From Siphonodentalium dalli (Eukaryota; Mollusca; Scaphopoda; Gadilida; Siphonodentaliidae): 64,000 nt of DNA. Positions 22,018 to 32,879 of the stretch are shown here, in pieces. Under the pieces are notes generated by a model, which made no database searches, was not told the origin of the DNA, and saw only the letters and a program-made list of their open reading frames with translations. Positions within the stretch are counted from its first letter, which is position 1, and every line of letters begins with the position of its first letter. The stretch is from contig CP136061.1 of the NCBI GenBank assembly GCA_032622095.1, positions 85,658,324 through 85,722,323 of the forward strand, read 5' to 3'. A program made the translations under genes and the position numbers.

Positions 22018-22620
22018 CCATGGTTAACGTAAACTGTCCGAATCCAAATAAACTACGTTGCAATTCCTTGCAGAGACATCTGCATAAGACACTCACAGAG
22101 GTGCAAGATCGGTGGAGAAAACGGTGTAGATGATCCAATATGGCGGAGGATGTATGTTTTGATGAGTATGTGGGTTGTAAATCGTGGTATTAGTGGTATC
22201 TTTCGGACAGTATAGTAACCGCACATTTCCGCAACTTTACTGGTTAAAAATAATTTTTTACTTCACTGTTAATGTTAGAAACAGGTTCGGATCCAACATT
22301 CATGAAATTGCTAAAATTTGAGGTGGAATTAAATTGTTATTTTACCGTATTATTTGGTCAGGATGTTGTTAATGGGCATGAAACGTCACCGGAATGTATA
22401 TTTTATGGTTCTAGATACACAGGAGTAAGTTACTTCGCATGGTCACCTTCAAAATCGGTTGAATTTACATCAATACAAACAACCATTTTTGGCGGTGCAG
22501 ATGAATGTTTATGACGGTGCAGAATGTTGCCTGGTTACTGCGAATAACAATTAGTAATGATGGTGCAGATGAAATACACGATGATGGTGTAGATGATATT
22601 TAGACATGGTGGTGTTGGGG
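22018..22620 (+). other. Inverted paralogue of the 27.1-27.6 kb gene start
   Basis: GTGCAAGATCGGTGGAGAAA (22101-22120), followed by an ATG at 22140 (ATGGCGGAGGATG), mirrors the first exon at 27559 on the minus strand. GATGGTGCAGATGA-type acidic codons at 22490-22605 mirror 27090-27185. The frame from 22140 stops within about 17 codons. It looks like the 5' part of a duplicated, inverted gene that is no longer intact. Confidence 0.4.
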
Positions 22621-23790
22621 GAAATCGTGATATTCTAATACAAATGGCCATAATCGAAAGCTGTCATCTTCACCCAGTTCTCAAGAGATAGCAGATGTGC
22701 TAGATGTATCTTCGATCCGGCTATTATAAGGTATGTACATGGATGTCGTGTCTTATCAGAATTCTACACCGCAGTAGCTATTCCCGCCTGTCTAATATAA
22801 ATGACGCGATGTCACTTGCCTAATAATGTCAATTAATTTCGAGAACACGAAAAATCACCTTTCTTCCATATGCTGGTGAATACATTGAGAGAGACATTTG
22901 TTCATTGGGGTGGATACCAGTGTATCATGTTTCCGAAAACCATACAACCCATAATATTTGTTTGACGACTGCTACATTAGTATTGGAATAGGTTCGAAAT
23001 TGAAATAGTTGAAAAAGCAGAAAACAAAATTATATAATTGCTCATAAAAAGTAATATTTGACCCCGACATTGAGATAATCTACATGGGAATGCGTGGTAC
23101 CTATAGGTAGATATATTTCATGAAAAATGACCGGTGACGCTCGATTAGATATGCATAACAAACAACTCCAAACACCACAAGGATGTGTGTCTTAATGTAA
23201 ATATAAACTCCGCATTAAGATATTTTGGTCCCAAATTATAATGTTCCATGATAATGTATGTTTGGTGAATCAACTGAAGCTCTAGTCGATTGTCACAAAG
23301 TTATGACATTCTTTGTAAAAATGATGCCACAGCTACAATTAATATACATACAATATAATTTACTCCATTGCAAGGATCATCAATTCGATTTAGAAGAGCG
23401 CACACATCTTAAACGAAAGCTTAAAAGTGGGAAAGTGTCACAGCCAGAGGAACCATGCAGCGAAAAACCCATTTCCCGTGAGAGAATTTCACCGTGTCCA
23501 TGCAGGAATAAAAAATATTTGCAGATATCAGGCGGGGATTAAACTTTCAGAATATATAAAAAATAAACACACGATATGTATAATATCTGTTGCCCTTCCT
23601 GTTTACCCCCACTCATCGGAAAGAATGGTTACTCTGCAATTCGTGAATTCTTATAAGGCTTATTTCGTTCCCCGTAGGCATGATATATTTTCCAATGTAT
23701 ATTGACATATACAATAAGCCTTGGCACTGATTCGCTGCCATATTGGATACATCCAGCCCCGTTCCGTTTAGTGCTACGTACAATGTCAAA
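22621..23790. other. No gene recognised
   Basis: An open frame at 23258-23542 contains a charged stretch but no recognisable domain. The remainder is AT-rich and unassigned. Confidence 0.35.
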
Positions 23791-23945
23791 GTTCTAGAGT
23801 AGCATTCCATATATGGAATTCATGAACATTCAGAAGCTCCATAAATTACTCTTAATAAAAATAATTTCTTATATTTGTCATATATGGAGCTTCTGTTAAG
23901 TTCTGAATGTTCATGAATTCCATATATGGAATGCTACTCCAGAAC
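23791..23945. mobile_element. 155-bp snap-back MITE
   Basis: The left arm GTTCTAGAGTAGCATTCC and the right arm GGAATGCTACTCCAGAAC are inverted, and the pairing continues for about 55 bp (CATATATGGAATTCATGAAC). The spacer ATTACTCTTAATA...ATATTTGTCAT resembles 26098-26130. Confidence 0.8.
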
Positions 23946-24137
23946 TGTGACCTGTGTCACTAAAACAATAGAACGGGTCTGGATTGATGGTCTCGACTCA
24001 GTGACAAGGCTTATATAATTACAGGCTATGGTATTTTTGTGAATAATATATATATATATATACATTATATTCGTTCATCTTTATAATTCTAAACAATCCG
24101 TAGATTATAGATGATGGTTGCACAACACAGTAATGTT

Positions 24138-24455
24138 ATTTGGAATAATAATACTCACTGTATCGTATTGGATTGCAGCTTGGTGGCAAGCGACCACCTT
24201 GCTGAAAATACAGTTTTTATTGTAAATTGTAGCTGCTTATTGTAAAACACATCGATATTCTTCGAAATAATAATACTTGATGTATCATATCGGATTGCAG
24301 CTTGGGGGCAAGCGGCCTTCTTGCTGGAACCAAAGTGTTCATCGTAAATTATAGCTGCTCAACTCATCGATATTCTCCTGAATAATTAAACTTGATGTAT
24401 CATATTGGATTGCAGCTTGGGGGCAAGCGGCCACCTTGCTGCAATCACAGTTTTC
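24138..24455 (+). repeat. Tandem repeat, 117-121 bp unit, about 2.7 copies
   Basis: The phrase GGATTGCAGCTTGGGGGCAA recurs at about 24170, 24291 and 24408, with similar intervening sequence (CAGTTTTCATC, GTAGCTGC, CATCGATATTC). A (TA)n run lies upstream at 24046-24063. Confidence 0.8.
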
Positions 24456-25539
24456 ATCTGCATCATAAATTCATACTTCATATTTCTACGGAAGCCCTCA
24501 ACTTTTGTTGACCATGTCGCTGCATGGCAATTGGAGAGTGACTTCCATACCTGGATGTCCGCCTGTCACTGTATATCTGTATATAACACCTGTGGTCAGT
24601 GTGGTCTTACCAAGCTAAACGACCACATAGAAACACTAGGGGGTCGGCTGGCATTCGAGTTCCCTTACTATATTTACTTTATTTATTGCAACATGCACAT
24701 TTAAGTTCACACGAATTGATTACCAAACTGAAAAACATGCCATTATCCAAGTAAAACTAATACTTGAGGCCTCATGTATTTCCCATCGGGCAACTCGCGA
24801 CCGACGGATGTCTTGATTACTTCTATCTTATTGTTTTGTTTATCACTACCTTGGGAACCTCATCAAATTGCGCCTATTGCAGATATCTATAGAAATTTCC
24901 AGTGGATAAAAATCAACTTCACTGAGCGAAAATATCACAATGATCAATAATTACACACAGTATAATTTTTTTTTATGAATCAACATGTATAACGCAAATA
25001 CACATGCTTCTAATATAATGTCGCCATTAAAGATGGCAAGTGCCATTAAGGACAGAAACATTAGATTAAGATGGACTTGCCACAATAAACCCATCAACAG
25101 ATTAAACGCTATCAAACAGAAATAAAATTACCATTATGTCCAAGCGTTTAATGATACACGCGCCGTTAGGAACGCACGTCTGAGCACGTCTCTCTACGTA
25201 CCAAGGCCATAACAATTTAATGAGGTTCCTCGTATAATTTAATTTAATCAAATATATGTATCACGTGATTCACCATGAAATCTCTTACAGACTCTAAGAT
25301 GAGTACACATTTTTCATCAGTGACTCCAAGCTATTGAAAAGGCAAGATGTGCCGAAACCGGTATAGCTGTTTGTACATACATGTAATAAATATTCAACAA
25401 TATATATACTCTCAAAAAGATCAATTCCAAACTTCAAAACATAATAACAACATAAATGTTTGTGGTTTTTTCATGCATAATACTGTGTCTATAAATGTCC
25501 GTTGTCAGTAAGTGACACATGTCAACATGTGCAGACAGG
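24456..25539. other. No gene recognised
   Basis: Short inverted phrases (GGGAACCTCATCAAATTG at 24851 and CAATTTAATGAGGTTCC at 25214) suggest an old element. An open frame at 24405-24704 is not recognisable. Nothing firmer can be said. Confidence 0.35.
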
Positions 25540-25996
25540 GCTGCGCGCCAGATATACCATCCCGCAGCTGCGGCATCGATGAAGAACGTCCTTGTCGTGT
25601 ACATCAGCTTTCGTGTGATTTCTTAAGGTATCCTTCCTGATAAATACAGAACCGCATTTATCACAATGTGTACCACTTTCCAATTTGGTAACTTTCTATA
25701 TGGTGATTCAAAGTGTACTTGCGAGAAACAAAATTGGGCCATTTGTCGCATTAAAATTTAGATCCACCACCGTGCTTTACACGATGTGCAAATGTTTCTC
25801 AATAAACTTTTGGCCTCCATCACCACACGGGAGTGGTTGTGAATTTGTGTGTGTATTCTCATGCTTTTTCATGTTGAAGGAATTTGCACAATATGCACAA
25901 ACATGTCTGAATCGCTTGTCTGAGTCCGATTGACCACTCGTTATCTGAGACGTTGAGCCTGATTCTTCGTTGAAGGATTCTTCCATTGCTTCAACT
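25540..25996 (-). pseudogene. Decayed C2H2 zinc-finger gene, second coding exon
   Basis: A good acceptor (TTTATTTCAG, ending 25997) opens an exon that reads VEAMEESFNEESGSTSQ, then a finger-like HVCAYCANSFNMKKHENTHT, and stops at about 25777. Beyond the stop, in shifted frames, further CxxC...HxxxxH units are visible: CDKCGSVFIRKDTLRNHTK and CRSCG. Phase matching joins this exon in frame to the start at 27559. The product would be a nuclear DNA-binding protein, but several frameshifts and lost residues make it a pseudogene or a strongly degenerate gene. Confidence 0.55.
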
Positions 25997-26263
25997 CTGA
26001 AATAAAAAAAATAAACAATCACAAGTGAGGTTATGGAGAGCAAAGTTCAATATATGTATACATGTGCAGGGACGTGGCGAAAGAGATACGGTACCAAATT
26101 ACTCTTAATACACATAATTATTATATTTGTCATCTCTATTAAGTAGGCATAATAATGGCTATTATAGTTATAAATTCCACTATAGAAGCAATGCATGGTC
26201 TTCATGACCTTCATCCATGATGACCGGACACCGATACAGTCCAATTGATCATATCTAGACTCT
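25997..26263. other. Presumed intron of the decayed ZNF gene
   Basis: It contains sequence resembling the spacer of the 23791 MITE. No coding content was seen. Confidence 0.35.
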
Positions 26264-26791
26264 TTAAAGATGGATTATCTCTTTAAATAACAAATTTTAA
26301 ATAGTTGCGTGGGTATAAAATAATAGATATAAACTGAAGACCTATGTCCGGAAAAGCTTCTATCAATTAATATTGATTTTATTTAGAATATTAAATCGGG
26401 CCCATTTATGTTACTATTTTTAGAACCGACCATTCGGATGAGACCGTATTGCGATATAGAGCACTGGGCTGTTCCTAGGGCTACGCAACGAATGTCAAAT
26501 ATCACAGATTGGTTGTTTGTATTGTTTTGTTCCACAGATATAAGAGGTAATGAGTATAATTAACGTTTATTTGTGACAAAATTGCACAATATAATTTCTG
26601 GTCTCTGTTAACAGTAACCACTATTGTTCGTTAGCTGAACAAACACACCTTTTTAGACCAGAAAATATTCGAAATAAAATTAATATTAATCGATAGAAGC
26701 ATTTCCGGACAGGAGTGATCGATTCAAATCTAATATTTTATACCCCGGTAACTATATAATACATGTTTACAAAGAGATAATCCACCTTTAA
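26264..26791 (-). mobile_element. TTAAAG-A MITE, full-length reference copy (528 bp)
   Basis: It is bounded by TTAA (26264-26267, 26788-26791), with inverted ends AGATGGATTATCTCTTT and AAAGAGATAATCCACCT. No long open frame is present, so it must be mobilised in trans. At least ten full or partial copies of this family lie in the window. Confidence 0.9.
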
Positions 26792-27533
26792 TGTTTTAAT
26801 TTTTTAAAATTCATTAGGTCTCATTAAAAAGACTCTTCCGAGCATAAATGCAAATTGATGGTATATTTGTGCTCTGTGTGCTAGACAATATAATTATGGT
26901 ATCAACATCGTTTTCGATGTCATTTATGCAGAGGCCAATGTAGGTGCCAGACTCAGAGGCCGAAATTGCCGTACAAAATAGCCTATACCGTATGCCTATA
27001 ATGCCTGACATTGATAATTAGGTCTACGCCCGAAATGACATCACAAACGACGTTGATTGCTTATAATTACATCCAGGTATTTGAATTATTTAGAAAATAC
27101 TCTACACCATCATAAATATTGTACTCTACACCATCATCATTATTGTGTAAATTGTCTTCATCTGCACCGCCATTTGGACAATTTGGAAAATAATTTCAGT
27201 TTTACCAATTTAATTAGTCCTAAGTGTGATGTTAAGTATAAATTCCATTACTCGTGTAACTTCATATCCTCTAGCAAACACATCCGTTAGGGTTACATCT
27301 TAATCCCGTCGGATTCACAATTTATGCACAAATATGCACGAATCTCGCCACCTCAAAAAGTAAACAAAAAATTTCACCACATGTTGACCTTTCTAGCACA
27401 CTTAAAATACTTAATATCGATTGAACAACATGCCGAATATATTCCACACACAATTCGACTGCCCGTGCAACTTTGTTGTAGTGAAATGAATTACTTAAAT
27501 GAGAGAAAACATTCATTGAGTTGAACCACGTAC
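26792..27533 (-). other. Presumed intron of the decayed ZNF gene, acidic exon-like patch
   Basis: On the minus strand, 27185-27075 reads GGADEDNLHNNDDGVEYN and similar. It is related to the acidic patch at 22490-22605 in the inverted paralogue. It might be a lost exon. The remainder is unassigned. Confidence 0.3.
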
Positions 27534-27559
27534 CTTACGCTAAATTTGTCCGTCGCCAT
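27534..27559 (-). CDS. First coding exon of the decayed C2H2 gene (inferred)
   Basis: AAG precedes ATGGCGACGG on the minus strand, a YY1-like motif often found at animal start sites. The exon reads MATDKFSV plus two bases of the next codon and ends at the donor GTACGT (27533-27528). Joining to the acceptor at 25997 keeps the frame open (codon AG|A, then VEAMEES). A competing donor GTAAGG two codons earlier would give an immediate stop. The link over a 1.5-kb intron is an inference from phase alone. Confidence 0.4.
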
Positions 27560-27639
27560 CTTGAAACTCTCCACCGTTTTCTCCGCCGATCTTGCACAAC
27601 TGTGACACTGGTGATGGAACAACATTTGACACGGGGGAC

Positions 27640-28282
27640 TTAAAGGGGTACTGTTCACTGAGATAGGCAATTTTTTTTATTTTCTCCCATTGACATAACT
27701 TTCAAGTTAGATTGTGTTCGTGTTATATGAGTTTCGTATAAACCTAATTTAGCGACGAAAATATTGATCTTGGAAATAAAAAATATTACGATTTCAAACT
27801 ACGCGCCATGTTTTTGACCTTCACCGGAGAAGACGCATGTTGCAGGATGAACCGGAAGTTCAATTGATTCATGCAATCTCTTCCATCGAACAATCTCACC
27901 CCCTATAAAAATACTTGACTCTTTATGAATCTTGTTTCTTCTCTTTTTTTTCCAAATTGGTTATAGCGGGACTTCCTTTTGTATGTAACATGTTTTGTTC
28001 GCAACTCAATAATGTTCGTCGTAAACGGCCGTCGATAAAAGACACCCAACATGTGAGATTTCAAGAACGGTAACTCGTAATGGCATAATTCGCCATTTTA
28101 TGACTCCAGCCATAAATTCATTTATATTAAATAATTCAATTTGACTTTTATGATAGCCTGTTAACCGGAACGTTTTCAGTAGACATCGTCGACTCAAATA
28201 CGTTATTTAAAAATATAATATTGATATTAGATCGCAATTGTTACCGGGAATTTATTGAAATTGGCGTACAGTACCCCTTTAA
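27640..28282. mobile_element. TTAA MITE (family C), 643 bp
   Basis: TTAA at 27640-27643 and 28279-28282 bounds inverted ends AAGGGGTACTGT and ACAGTACCCCT. It is a third, distinct family with the same TTAA target and the same AAGG-type terminus. No transposase is present. Confidence 0.85.
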
Positions 28283-28998
28283 AGGATTTATTCGGTCTAG
28301 AAACTACAAAACGCAATCGGAAAGCCCTCCCTGTTGTGATTAAAATTATCCAAGTCCCATTCCGATCGCATAATAAATAACCCGTAAAATAAATAAATAA
28401 TACCACCACCGGTATTCGGAGATTTCCGTGACTAAACTACGAGTGACGTACTTGTGGGGAGCAAATTAAAAACACAGATTCGGAGCCGGAGTTTATTATG
28501 CAGACTACGATGACGTAATCGTAAGTCAGTCGATACTAAAATGCGGAGTCGTATGTGCGCGTGTGGTGTACAGATTACGTTACGCTTTGGCCGTTTATCT
28601 GGAATAGAAGACAATAATTATGTGAATACAGTAATTAATAGCGCCTAGAATGGTTGTTGTTTTTGTAGCCATTAATAATATGCCGGCACGTGTCTGTTTT
28701 GGTGAATAGATGGCAGTATTAGTGCTTTGATTTTCTCGCGTATTCACTCGGTGATTTGTAATCACTCAGCGACTATTCATCAGTGTCATTCGCGAACTTG
28801 TTTGCACTCTAAAATGCCACAAAGTGAATAGAAAGAACATTATCTCTCTGGTCATACTTATATAAGAAGCGCCCAAATTTATATAAACACTGGGCTGAAT
28901 AATGTTAACTCTATTTAGGCGCTTTTGTTTTGTGTTTGTTTGTTGTTTTACTTTCGATATAAATATCCCGAGTATCTGTCATCGCCACATATTCCAAG
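28283..28998. other. Unassigned, possibly promoter-proximal
   Basis: It is less AT-rich than average, with CpGs and TGACGTAA (CRE-like) near 28510. No repeats with clear ends. It lies just upstream of the THAP-like start at 28999. Confidence 0.3.
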
Positions 28999-29088
28999 AT
29001 GCCTAGTAGATGTAGTGTGTTCAGTTGTGGGCGGGCTAGCGATCCATTATTTAGTACCTCCAAAAAGACAACACAGTGCGTAATTTAG
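28999..29088 (+). CDS. THAP-domain-like N terminus, truncated
   Basis: The 29-residue frame begins MPSRCSVFSCGRASDPLFS. The MPxxC start, followed by a second Cys four residues on (C-x4-C), is characteristic of the THAP zinc-coordinating DNA-binding domain found in animal transcription regulators and P-element-type transposases. The expected C..H half and the AVPTIF box are missing. The frame runs into a duplicated repeat and stops. It may be an exon whose donor I could not place, or a fragment of a transposase gene. Confidence 0.35.
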   Translation: MPSRCSVFSCGRASDPLFSTSKKTTQCVI

Positions 29089-29263
29089 AACGCTCTTTAT
29101 TGTCTACCACTTTTGGGAGACGGAAGCATGGACGCTCTTTATATTTAATTGTCACAATACCACATACAAAATCACCCATGACATATCGAAATAAAGCACG
29201 TTCATAATTGAGAACGCTCTTTATTGTCTACACCGCGACGAAAACATGGACGCTCTTTATTAG
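29079..29263 (+). repeat. Two dispersed copies of a 55-60 bp unit
   Basis: GAACGCTCTTTATTGTCTAC followed by GACGCTCTTTAT occurs at 29089-29140 and again at 29211-29262, separated by about 70 bp. Similar AAATAAACGCTC phrases occur near 30975. Confidence 0.65.
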
Positions 29264-29394
29264 AGGCAATCATTGGAGTTTTGCTATGCTAACAATTCAA
29301 AAAAATCCTCTCTAGAAAGTCAATATGTGCCATCAAAACGTAAAATAAAACGAACATCTTATTATAAGTTATTACTTTCTATATTTACCATACT

Positions 29395-29526
29395 GGGGAT
29401 GGCAGGAAGACAGTCTTGCCAGATTATGCCATCCCCCACAATATACGACAGAATTATCCATAATTGTTATCATTATTATGTAATATGTATGTGTATTGAA
29501 ATAAAATATCCTATCCTATCCTATCC
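29395..29526 (+). mobile_element. Non-LTR retroelement 3' tail
   Basis: A stem GGGGATGGCA / TGCCATCCCC (29395-29404, 29427-29436) is followed by AATAAAATAT and a short tandem tail of CCTAT units (29508-29526). A terminal hairpin plus microsatellite tail is typical of LINE or SINE 3' ends. The 5' extent is unknown. Confidence 0.55.
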
Positions 29527-30350
29527 AAACTGAAAAACAATGCCAGGCTAGCCTTCAATTAAAAAAATGTCATTATGCCAAACTGCAGCCTAACTAATAA
29601 TTTTTGTAGTTTCAACAGTCTGTTGTGTATTCGAGTGAATTATTTTGTTTACTCACTTATCGATCTTGACTGGAAGGATTTTAGCAAGCTGTTCACAGTC
29701 GTGCACTTCTCCACACAAAATGTTTCGTGTGAAGAAACAGACAGGAACATCATTATGACGAATATAAGCCATCATGATACATGTACTAGTACAATAACCA
29801 CCACCTTTTTAATCGCACCCCATTTGTATTTAAAATTGCACGCATATAGCGCACAACGGGATGACACTAGTGTGTAAACTATCCTCCGAAATTGGTACCA
29901 TACAACGAAGAATGAAGTACCGGCATATGGCCTAACTTGTATTCTTTCAGAAACGGTTAAATTTGTTTCGCACGATATTCCGCTCGCTCATTGCATTTCT
30001 GCATAAATTAATCTCATTTCAAACAACTTTTATCGCCTCAAAGTGCATTTTAGACATCATTATTCGTTATATAATCCAACATTCTAGCAAATCCAGTTCA
30101 TAATTCAGCACATTCAAACAGTTTTATTCCGTAATCGCTATTTATCGTAAAGGCTTAGGTAATTAACCAGCGTAATTTATCAACTCGTTACGCGATTGGC
30201 GGAATTATTTCAAGCTCCACCCACCGCTGTCATCGGTAAGCGTTGATGCAGATGATCGGTCATGTGACCGCGTTGTGGTCATGTGATCGCACTCACGTGA
30301 CTGACTTCGGATATTTCCGCGATTTTTTTAATATCATAATAATAAAAATA
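29527..30350. other. Unassigned; E-box cluster at the right
   Basis: GGTCATGTGACC, GGTCATGTGATC and CTCACGTGACTG occur within about 50 bp (30258-30303), all containing E-box cores. An open frame at 29575-29877 has no recognisable content. Confidence 0.35.
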
Positions 30351-30770
30351 CTATCTGCTCGATTTTGAATTTTCTTGGCGAAATGGGTCTGTTAGACATA
30401 TATTATTAGTATTATGACGATAATTTTTTATTTTTTTTGACAGACTAATTCCTTTAACCACATCTGCATAAGACATTGGTGATTTAACAACATTTATCAC
30501 TGGTGATGGAACATCATGAATGTTTGTAACAGTTCTTTTTTCAAACAGGATGAAGTGATTTGTGATGTATAACTTGTCACTGGGGTTGAATATCGTCCGA
30601 GTCCACATTATCTCAGCTGCTGGTGCTTTCGCCTTACGAACTCCGCGTCCATGAATCTTTCTACATAGTGAGAGTGAAGGGTCATCGGTTGCGTTGTTGC
30701 CGGTTTGGTTGAAGATGTTGGTATTGCAATCTTGTATGTTGTAAGTAGAAGACGTTCGGACTGAACTGCT
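30351..30770 (-). CDS. Candidate coding exon, unknown protein
   Basis: A 140-residue frame on the minus strand is open from about 30770 to a TAG at 30353-30351. It includes GRGVRKAKAPAAEIMWTRTI and SPMSYADVVKG. An acceptor-like TTTTCTAG ends at 30816, but the frame between it and 30770 contains a TGA, so the true exon start is uncertain. S-Y-A-x-V-V-K motifs occur in ORF1 proteins of some LINEs, so a retroelement origin is possible. No family assignment is made. Confidence 0.35.
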   Translation of the reverse strand, partial: SSSVRTSSTYNIQDCNTNIFNQTGNNATDDPSLSLCRKIHGRGVRKAKAPAAEIMWTRTIFNPSDKLYITNHFILFEKRTVTNIHDVPSPVINVVKSPMSYADVVKGISLSKKIKNYRHNTNNICLTDPFRQENSKSSR

Positions 30771-30859
30771 GCTTCAATCGCTGTCATGTCATTCCTACTG
30801 GATGACTCGTGCAGTCTAGAAAATAGGGAAACATATCGTGAATATTTTATAATAATGTC

Positions 30860-31103
30860 AATATTATATCAGTGAAATAAACGTTCTGTATTAAAATCAT
30901 AGCAGGAATAGACTAACAAATAAACGCTAATTATTAACATGGCTAATGCTTTGATATTATATTTTCTCACATCAGTGAAATAAACGCTCTTTAATAAAAC
31001 CATAACAGGAATAGACTAACAAATAAACGCTAATTATTAACATGGTTAATGCTTTCATAATAATGTCAATATTATACTTTCTCACATCAGTGAAATAAAC
31101 TCT
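30860..31103 (+). repeat. Tandem repeat, 102-116 bp unit
   Basis: CAGTGAAATAAACG recurs at about 30870, 30972 and 31088. GGAATAGACTAACAAATAAA and ATTAACATGGYTAATGC lie in each unit. It abuts the TTAAAG-A MITE on its right. Confidence 0.75.
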
Positions 31104-31626
31104 CTTGGACTATCTCTTTGTTAACATGTTTTATATAGTTACCGGAGTATAAAATATTAGATCTGAATCGAAGACTCCTGTCCAGAAATGCTTCTATCGA
31201 TTAATATTAATTTTATTTCGAATATTTTCTAGCCTAAAAAGGTGTAGTTGTTTAGCTAACGAACAATTGTGTTTACTGTTAACAGAGACCAGAAATGTTA
31301 TTGTACAATTTTGTCACAAATAAACGTTAATTATACTCAGTATCGCTTATAACTATGGAACAAAACAATACAAACAATCAATCTGGGACATTTGACTTTC
31401 GGTGCGTAGCCATAGTAACAGCACAGTGCTCTATATCGCAATATGGTATCATCCGAATGGTCTGTTCTAAAAATAGACACATAAACGGTCCCGATTAAAT
31501 ATTCGAAATAAAATCAATATTAATTGATAGAAGCTTTTCCGGACAGGGGTCTACAGTTCATATTTATTATTTTATAACCACGCAACTATTTCAAATTTGT
31601 TATTTAAAGAGATAATCCATCTTTAA
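31104..31626 (+). mobile_element. TTAAAG-A MITE, near full length
   Basis: The left TIR is worn (GGACTATCTCTTTG). The right TIR GAGATAATCCATCT is intact and ends in TTAA (31623-31626). It is followed 20 bp later by another copy in the same orientation. Confidence 0.8.
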
Positions 31627-31646
31627 AGTACGACGGAAAGCTAAAC

Positions 31647-32069
31647 TTAAAGGTGGATTATCTCTTTGTAAACATGTATTATATAGTTACGGGGTATAAA
31701 ATATTAGATTTGAATCGAAGACTCCTGTCCGGAAATTCTTCTATCGAATAATATTAATTTTATTTCGAATATTTTCTGGTCTAAAAAGGTGTGTTTGTTC
31801 AGCTAACGAACAATAGTGGTTACTGTTAACAGAGACCAGAAATTATATTGTGCAATTTTGTCACAAATAAACGCTAATTATACTCATTATCGCTTATAGC
31901 TGTGGAACAAAACAATACAAACAACCAATCTGTGACATTTGACATTCATTGCGTAGCCGTAGGAACAGCCCAGTGCTCTATATCGCAATACGGTCTCATC
32001 CGAATGGTCGGTTCTAAAAATAGTAACATAAACGGGCCCGATTTAATATTCTAAATAAAATCAATATTA
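31647..32069 (+). mobile_element. TTAAAG-A MITE, right end missing
   Basis: It starts with TTAA (31647-31650) and AGGTGGATTATCTCTTTG, and follows the family to ATAAAATCAATATTAA, where it is cut off. About 100 bp of the right end are lost. Confidence 0.8.
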
Positions 32070-32879
32070 AAGTGATGTGAAACGTAAATTGAACCTCACA
32101 ATTGAGTTCCCTGCGTTATTCTGTGGAAAGACTGAATAAAATAACCCCCATACACGAAATGCCCTAACCAGATATCAGTTTGTACTAATTATACGGCCAC
32201 GTAACTAACTATTTACTTTCCCTCAATCGGGACGAATAATTCCACTGTAAACGCGAAATAAATACACAAACGAGTTGTCGTGTGGAGTCGCGGAAACACC
32301 CGAACACTTCCGACTTGGTCGGGATTGAGTCGGCTTTCGTTCTCAGAAAATAGCTTCCGTGGAGGGAGGCCGTTTGCTGGAATAGCGTAACATCAGCTTA
32401 ATAAAACGAAAAACAAGCGGTATAGTCAATTGGAATGGGAGGGATATAAAAGGAATTAATGCCTGAAATCACCAACGGAAGAACATTGACCGAGTTATGA
32501 AAGAATTATAATCAAAGTGGTCATGATCGAGCAATGAACAACGGTAACAGTTGAAACTGTTACTATTTATAGAAATTTGTAATCGTTGCAGATCGTTGAC
32601 CGATTTTATGATCGAACTACAGCAGGTACAGTCTCGTGCAGAAAGAGTTGTCTTACATGTGTATTTCAAACGGTTTAATTACCTGTGCAATGCTACATGT
32701 GTGCCATATTGCTATTCACTATTCTAGTACAGACCGTATTTGTTTGGGACAGCGATAGTGATATAGATATCCATATGGAATTATGTTTTCTTCAATTTTT
32801 GAGTTTATATAGGCCCAAATAAATATACCATAAGATGGACTCAATCATTGACAGTTAAAATTGGATGGAAGTAAAGAAG
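32070..32879. other. No gene recognised
   Basis: It has mixed composition with a CpG-containing patch near 32270-32400. The open frame at 32469-32669 (minus) is not recognisable. Confidence 0.35.
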
